Below, in pieces: positions 58,700 through 64,000 of a DNA stretch of 64,000 nt. The notes under the pieces were generated by a model, which worked only from the letters and a program-made list of their open reading frames with translations, did not search any database and was not told where the DNA came from. The first letter of the stretch is position 1, and every line of letters begins with the position of its first letter. Both the position numbers and the translations under genes were made by a program. Location of the stretch: positions 186,001 to 250,000 of the forward strand of contig NW_026570244.1 of assembly GCF_019649055.1 (NCBI RefSeq), given 5' to 3'. This DNA is from Paramacrobiotus metropolitanus (taxonomy: Eukaryota > Tardigrada > Eutardigrada > Parachela > Macrobiotidae).

Positions 58700-59270
58700 A
58701 CTTGCAAGGGTTGCAAGAAGGTGTCGACTATACTCACGATACGTCGGGTGCCTTTAATAAAGTTATGGGCCAATTGGCCATCGTTCGAATTGGCGGTAGA
58801 TCCTGCAATTAATCATGCGTATCCCAGCGCTAACGCGGTATCCCAGATGTAATCCGGATGATGGTCAACCGGGAATGACATTTAAAAAAATATGCTCGCG
58901 TACCCATTGCGCGCTTTTGGTTCTCTGAAAGTCACGCCGCCTCCACTGTCCCGAATGCTCCGGTACGTGTCCGAGCTGTCTTTCGATCGTCCTTGGAGTC
59001 CTTTCATATTCGGGACCCGGCCCCAGTGACCTCACCATTGTTGGCACGCAGGCGAGTTGTAAAGTAATGGCGTGGTCACTGCGGCAAGATATGGATTGCC
59101 AACGATACTCGTACATGTTTATGGTACTAAAGCGGACGAATCTGTGTCATCAGTTTTGGGTAATGGGTGTACTCACGTGTGCCATTTATGGGAATATGTA
59201 CATATGCCAACGGCAATCCCTCATTTAACAAGGTGGTGAATTAAAGCATCTACGTAATGATGTATATATA
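58700..59270. other. Spacer between membrane-protein copies
   Basis: No gene supported. The right part (59170-59270) is homologous to 58290-58380, the shared downstream flank of the two copies. Confidence 0.45.
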
Positions 59271-59279
59271 TACTTACTA

Positions 59280-59645
59280 TCATAGCGCTGTATATGACTC
59301 TCTTCGACAGTCTCCCGTGTCGATTATCCTACGTGCAGCTCTATAATTTTCTGGAGCACGCTTCACGGCTGCCTCGATGTCGTCCAGTCGCCGTTCCCGA
59401 TGGCTCGTTGACGGCAGCAGAGGTGGGAGAGAATCCGGCTGCCGATACCAAATCATAACGCTCCGTGCCGCGGCTACCACTGCCGTGTGCAGCAGCACCA
59501 CTGCACCGATTAGAAGTCCGATCGTCAGAGGATAGCTGCACCCGATCCACAATACCACATCGTGGAACGTTATTCTTCTCGCGCACTCCGATAACCGTGG
59601 GGAATCCTTCGAATCTGGAGACGTATCCGTCCAGTTACAAGTCAT
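59280..59645 (-). CDS. Short single-pass membrane protein, locus B
   Basis: An uninterrupted 121-residue ORF from ATG 59645. Residues 1-27 are polar with one NWT site. A long hydrophobic stretch follows (HDVVLWIGCSYPLTIGLLIG then AVVLLHTAVVAAA), then MIWYRQPDSLPPLLPSTSHR and a charged tail (RRLDDIEAAVKRAPENY, RRIIDTGDCRRES). Without a cleavable leader, a type III or type II orientation is possible. A TATA box lies 66 bases upstream and an upstream block at about 300 bases is shared with locus A. Tail conservation between B and the broken copy C, including RRLDDIE and ARRIIDT, suggests a real coding sequence. No known family recognised. Confidence 0.65.
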   Translation of the reverse strand: MTCNWTDTSPDSKDSPRLSECARRITFHDVVLWIGCSYPLTIGLLIGAVVLLHTAVVAAARSVMIWYRQPDSLPPLLPSTSHRERRLDDIEAAVKRAPENYRAARRIIDTGDCRRESYTAL

Positions 59646-59710
59646 GCTGGTAGTTTTTAACTTTGCACTAGTGTCAAAATTGAAAAGTGTTTATATGTAC
59701 TCATCGGCTG

Positions 59711-59718
59711 CTTATATA
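59711..59718 (-). promoter_or_regulatory. TATA box of membrane-protein locus B
   Basis: TATATAAG on the minus strand in the context CCTATATAAGCAG, 66 bases upstream of the ATG at 59645. The same octamer is used at locus A. Confidence 0.65.
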
Positions 59719-59930
59719 GGCAATGGCAGTGAATGATTTTTCATTGTACCAGGGACAACGCTTAGTCTATCCCTCCCTACCTCCGATCAGGTTTGGAATA
59801 GCATGTACGAGTACCGTAAATGCACGAGTACGAAGAATAATGTGCCGGTTGGCCAACCGGTTTGTTGTAGCAGCCTAAACCGAGCACGCCGTGTCAGAAC
59901 GCTCGCAGAATGCTCTTCCACTAATGTCGC

Positions 59931-59960
59931 TGTCAGCTGAATAATCAGCATTTCCGCTTT
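59931..59960 (-). promoter_or_regulatory. Conserved upstream block, locus B
   Basis: TGTCAGCTGAATAATCAGCA followed by TTTCCGCTTT matches 44520-44549. The interval down to the TATA box also shares GACAACGC.TAGTCT-type words with locus A. Confidence 0.45.
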
Positions 59961-59969
59961 TTCACGGCT

Positions 59970-61630
59970 GCCTGGATATACAGTACTAAGAACAGCGTAT
60001 CGCTTTCTGGTCCAATATTATTATTATGTCTTGTCCGTCTTGTCTCGGTGCAGCTGCCTCGATGCAGCTACGGTACGTACCGGAAGTACTTGTTCATGGC
60101 AAAAAATAGAAATGTGCAGCTCAGCACATTGTGTGCATGATCCCGGCGCCCGGTACCAAAGCACCCGGTAAAATAAAAATACCAATGCTAATATAAAATC
60201 AATCTAACAGAATTCACAGAAAATTCCAAAAGTTTCTGATTAGAAAAACCTCCGGATTATGGATGCCGGATGGCGGATGCGAATAAACCTACCCGGGTAT
60301 AATTATGTATAAGCACACGCCACGGCCTTAACCTGTTTTATCGCTAAGAATTTCGCAAGCCCAGTTTGGGCCATTAGGTTGGTAATGTTAGAGAAGTTCC
60401 ACACATTCTTATGTAGCAAGACGCTTTGTATAAAAGCACTTGTACAGATAATTGCGTGCTCGCACAGAGATCGCGCCAAAGCCGGTAAACCTTAGAAATG
60501 GTTTACTGGTAACTGGTAAACCGGTAAACCAAAAACCTCTCTTGAAACGCTTCGTTTGGGCATTTGCCAATGGAAAGCACACTTTTTTCAAAAGTTCTGA
60601 TTTGTATACAAAAGCATGAAAACCGTTCGTGCACGTGAAAAGCGTAAAAACCGTTTGTTAATAATTACACATGAATTAGCACTTCTCTTCTCTCGCGTGA
60701 ATAACAGCATCCGCACCGTTCTCGGGCGTCGTATATATTTTGAATGGCCCAAACACATTATCGCGATTTTTTCATTTAGCAGTTCATCACTCATTTTTTG
60801 ACTCGAGATGCCAATACGAATAAACGCGTAAATGACTACCGAGTGCGGACTGGCCCTGCCTGTTATAGTAACACCTAGTGAATATTAAACTCATCATAAT
60901 TATGATCAGACTATTTTTATTGTTCATAATTTGACTCAGAATTAAGCTTAAGTATAATTAAAATTGACGAATTTTAATTATGCTTAAGCTTAATCAAAAA
61001 TGCGCAATTTTAATTATGCTCAGCATAATCAAAATTGCCATAATTTTAATTGAATTAATCATAATGTTTAATTCCCAGCAAAATTAAGAGTTTAATTATC
61101 ACTAGTAACACCACGTATAGCTGTAATATCGTTCTCTTTGTGGGGTGTAATTCAGTTATAATTTTACTCAACAACAGTTTAGTTAATTCAATAAAATGCA
61201 GCGGTCTAAATGGAATCTCAAGAGCGCGTTATTCATTTGAAATATTACACACATTCCATAATAAGCACCCTTTTAAGCGCCCCCTCCCGAAGCTCTCGAA
61301 AAGATACAATCCCAGGTCGTTGAATTCAAAATTTTCGGTGTGCTGTTTCTACAGATTTGTTTAACTTGTGTATTCGTGATTTTTCTTTGTTAGCTATTTC
61401 TACAGCATGAGCCTTAATGCTGCCTACAACTACACTGCAATGTTTATAAACAAAAAAATTTTTGTATATAACCTTTTTCCGAAGAATTTCATCATGCAGA
61501 TATGCAGTTATGCATTAATGCCGACGCTGGCTAATGTGCTACACAAATTAGCAAATAGCAGTTATTCATATAAGAAACCACCCTCCTCCGTATACAGCCA
61601 CTTTCAGCATAAAGCGATAGACATACCCTT
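59970..61630. other. Unassigned interval with AT palindromes and a MITE fragment
   Basis: At 60930-61080 the words TAATTAAAATTG, CAATTTTAATTA and GCTTAAGCTTAA alternate in both orientations, forming nested AT-rich hairpins. At about 61259-61320 GCGCCCCCTCCCGAAGCTCT and TCGAAAAGA match the interior of the MITE at 47808-48239. No gene is supported. Confidence 0.45.
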
Positions 61631-61639
61631 AACCATAAG

Positions 61640-61972
61640 GGCCCGCGCTCAAGCTCTGACTCTGACTCAGACTCTGACCGCTCAAAGTCTGACTCTGACT
61701 GCCCAAACTCTGACTCTGACTGAATAGCAAACCTAGAAAACCTAAGAAACCTAAGAAAACCTAAGAAAACCTAAGAAACCTAAGAAACCTAAGAAACCTA
61801 AGAAACCTAAGAAACCTAAGAAACCTAAGAAACCTAAGAAACCTATTAAGAAACCTAAGAAACCTTCAGAGTCAGAGTCAGACTTTGAGCGGTCAGAGTC
61901 AGACTTTGAGTAGTCAGAGTCAGAGTTTGAGTGGTCAGAATCAGAGTCAGAGTCAGAGTTGGAGTCTAGGCC
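61640..61972. mobile_element. (CTCTGA)-armed foldback element with exact 9-bp duplication
   Basis: The ends GGCCCGCGCTC and TAGGCC bound arms of CTCTGA / TCAGAG hexamers; the centre is about a dozen AAGAAACCT units. AACCATAAG lies exactly on both sides (61631-61639 and 61973-61981). A 9-bp duplication and long inverted arms point to a Mutator-type element. Close relative of 32030-32319. Confidence 0.92.
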
Positions 61973-62186
61973 AACCATAAGTGCGAGTTGTACTATTTGC
62001 ATTCCGCACAGCGACTGCACAATTAAAACCTAACGTCTAGCCGGTGAATTTGCCACCCGATATAATTATGCCGACAAACTGTACTGCTTTATGGTTTGCA
62101 TCGAACAGCTCTTTATCACATGTGCGCGTCGTGGTTGCTGTATCCTGTAATACTTCTTTAATTCAACGAGCTAGTCGAACTAGGCA

Positions 62187-62793
62187 ATGAATAACATATC
62201 GGTAACTGCAGCCACCGTAAATCAAGGACAGACCATTGTGAACCAGGCCGCTGCAGCTTTCCTGCCGGGCATCCAATCGAGCAACGAGCGCAACTTTTTC
62301 GGTCAACGGGCTGCGTTAATTTTTAGTTTAGACTAGAGAGCAGTCTGATCGCACGACCGCATAGTGCTATGCACTGAGAATATCTAAGCGTTATTAAATA
62401 TTATTGTATCGGCAATATTCCAGTTGTGTCGTGCAATCGTTAACTGCTGTTTCCATATCACTCGATCCAGCCATTTTCGCTTTTACTCTGCAACATACTG
62501 CCACTTCGTTATTTAATTTCCAATCGGCAATTATGATTTCTGTGCCGCTTTACAGTCGAGGGGATTTTTATTATACATTTCCCTTTAATTTCCCCTACAA
62601 TAAAGAAGAAATTACAGGGAAGTGTGTGATAAATTATCTTGATAATTATCAAGAGAGCCACGATGTCTCCCTGCGGATCTCCACTTGCTGCCAGCATTCT
62701 CTATTCCGTCGCCGGATTGCTGTTGTGGATGCCTATGTGCTGATGGCGCGAATGTGCGCCATCATTACACAGGTCACCTACAGCCAGTCGTAA
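62187..62793 (+). CDS. Possible two-exon gene of unknown function
   Basis: ATG 62187 opens MNNISVTAATVNQGQTIVNQ and onward to 62314, where GTTAAT could be a donor. The acceptor ATATTCCAG precedes 62424, and the phase joins exactly to a 123-codon frame ending at TAA 62793 (165 residues in total). Exon 2 includes YSRGDFYYTFPFNFPYN and a Cys-containing RISTCCQHSLFRRRIAV stretch. The donor is weak and no domain is recognised, so this is a candidate only. The second exon alone could start at ATG 62532. Confidence 0.33.
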
Positions 62794-63398
62794 GCGATCA
62801 GCAACGTAACATCAGTTAATTTTATCTCTGCGAACTGTATGAGCATATTTACAATAAGGCTTTAGCAAGCTTTAGGTTACAAGCGTTAGCAATAATTAGA
62901 AAATAGAAGGGAAGATCAAAAATTCTTCTAAATTCTTTACCGGCATGATTTATCCATGAACCCGAAACAATTTTCGAATCACAAAGCAAATTTTCATCCG
63001 GTACCTAAAATAACATACAGAAGAACTAAGAATTTTCCCAACTATTTTCTTGTTTATTTCCAACTTTCGGAATTTAATTTTGAAAATAATTTAACGAAAT
63101 GGTTACGCGCGAGAACATCTCGCGCTATGAGTTTTGGCTACGCGCGAGAGTTTTCGGGTGGAACGAAATAAAAAAAAAAATATAATTTACCTTAATACTT
63201 TGTAGATTATCATATTTGTCATGTCATGACAACCTGTAAATGCTGTAAAAGTCACCTTCGTACATGAAAGCAAGTATCATAAAGTAAGTAAGTATCGTAA
63301 TATCGAACCGGCATCTCGCGCATTGCGCTGGCCGGTGTTTCTGTAATAATTAGCCCACACAATGGCACTAGTAATCAAGATCAGCCAGCCAGTGGCAG
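62794..63398. other. Unassigned spacer
   Basis: An AT-rich 71-codon frame (62956-63171) has no motif. CGCGAGAACATCTCGCG (63108-63124) is a small hairpin. Confidence 0.4.
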
Positions 63399-64000
63399 TT
63401 GGCTGTGGACAACGAGCGTGCCGATACGCTAGGGCTGTTCTTTGATAATGTGAAAAAGTCCACGACTTCCGCGACAGGCAAAGTGGAAGCAATCTTTGTG
63501 GATAGGGACTTTACCCAGATTGCTGTGCTACAAGAACGGTTTCCAGCTGTGCCGATACTTATTTGTGCGTTCCACGCAATAAAGACCTGGAAATTCCAGA
63601 TTGCGAAGGAGCAGCTCAATGTGACCGAAAAGCAAAGTCTACTGACCACGTTCCGTGCTTTACTGTACTCATAAAATGAGGCCATGATCAATGAACGCGA
63701 AATTCTGTTTCTGCGGAGCTGCTCGGACAGACTTCGGAATTACTACGAAGAAACTGGGCGCCGGATGCGGCGATGTGGTCCATGTCAAAGCGGCGTGAGC
63801 TCCGGACGTTTGGCAACAACACGACAAACCGGATAGAAAGGTTTTTCCTGACGGTGAAAACAGCTTTGCGTGGATCAGGCCGAACGGTTGCCAAACGTTT
63901 TCATCTGACTGAGTGCATCGAAGTTGTCATGTCCGTTATCGATCATAAAGCCAACCTTGCGAAATACCAAGATTACATCAATATGGCTAAACGAATGATT
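63399..64000 (+). pseudogene. MULE/ZSWIM-type transposase domain, broken, runs off the window
   Basis: The frame from 63399 reads DNERADTLGLFFDNVKKS, AIFVDRDFTQIAVLQERFP and LICAFHAIKTWKF, a typical MULE transposase core with the DRDF acidic motif and C-x-FH. A TAA at 63672-63674 interrupts it; the same frame continues with INEREILFLRSCSDRLRNYY. A frameshift near 63750 leads to the frame NWAPDAAMWSMSKRRELRTF, then TTNRIERFFLTVKTALRG and LTECIEVVMSVIDHKA, which stays open to the window end. Such domains occur in Mutator transposases and ZSWIM-type host proteins. Two lesions argue for a dead copy. The N-terminus lies upstream but was not recognised. Confidence 0.82.

Overview
The window is nuclear DNA of a metazoan, most likely a small invertebrate with a repeat-rich genome. 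The reasons are GT-AG introns of 65-415 bp, TATA-type core promoters, a JmjN (KDM4-type) exon pair, a FAM210-type mitochondrial gene, Ig-fold genes, and a broad set of animal transposons (Copia, piggyBac, THAP-DDE, hAT, Mutator-like, Tc1/mariner-like, LINE-like). I cannot name the species. Host exons that I trust are clearly GC-rich against an AT-rich background. No bacterial operon, CRISPR array, rRNA or intact tRNA was seen.

Layout. 0-8 kb: a TTAA-flanked long-inverted-repeat element, a decayed LINE-like reverse transcriptase tail, a broken Ulp1-like protease ORF, and a Mutator-type non-autonomous element (9-bp target duplication) carrying a gene-like ORF. 8-14 kb: mostly unassigned, with a second LINE fragment. 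14.7-16.8 kb: a JmjN fragment cut off by the end of a THAP-DDE transposase gene whose three exons can be joined. 18-25 kb: MITEs, a third LINE fragment, a TTACCGTAACGG minisatellite, a 487-bp (AAT)n tract, and a 1.15-kb hAT element with perfect 8-bp duplications. 29.2-30.4 kb: the best host gene, a two-exon FAM210A/B homologue. 32-37 kb: foldback and hAT mini-elements, then a 2.8-kb piggyBac with TTAA duplications, three exons and one internal stop, inserted in a LINE fragment. 37.3-42.5 kb: a Copia element with 217-bp LTRs and a 5-bp duplication. Each LTR was later hit by a different DNA element, and each LTR shows the other's empty site.

43.7-60 kb is the most gene-like accessory part. It has two divergently placed Ig-fold paralogues with the same intron position and phase; a family of short single-pass membrane proteins (two TATA-driven loci sharing an upstream block, plus one broken copy); and a three-exon gene of unknown function behind a TATA box. 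60-64 kb holds a (CTCTGA)-rich foldback element with an exact 9-bp duplication, a possible two-exon unknown gene, and a broken MULE-type transposase running off the end.

The recognised coding parts do not form one pathway. The strongest themes are layered transposition that can be read directly from empty sites and target duplications, an unusual concentration of TTAA-targeting elements, and two small lineage-specific-looking gene families (secreted Ig-fold and single-pass membrane) that may form a local cluster.
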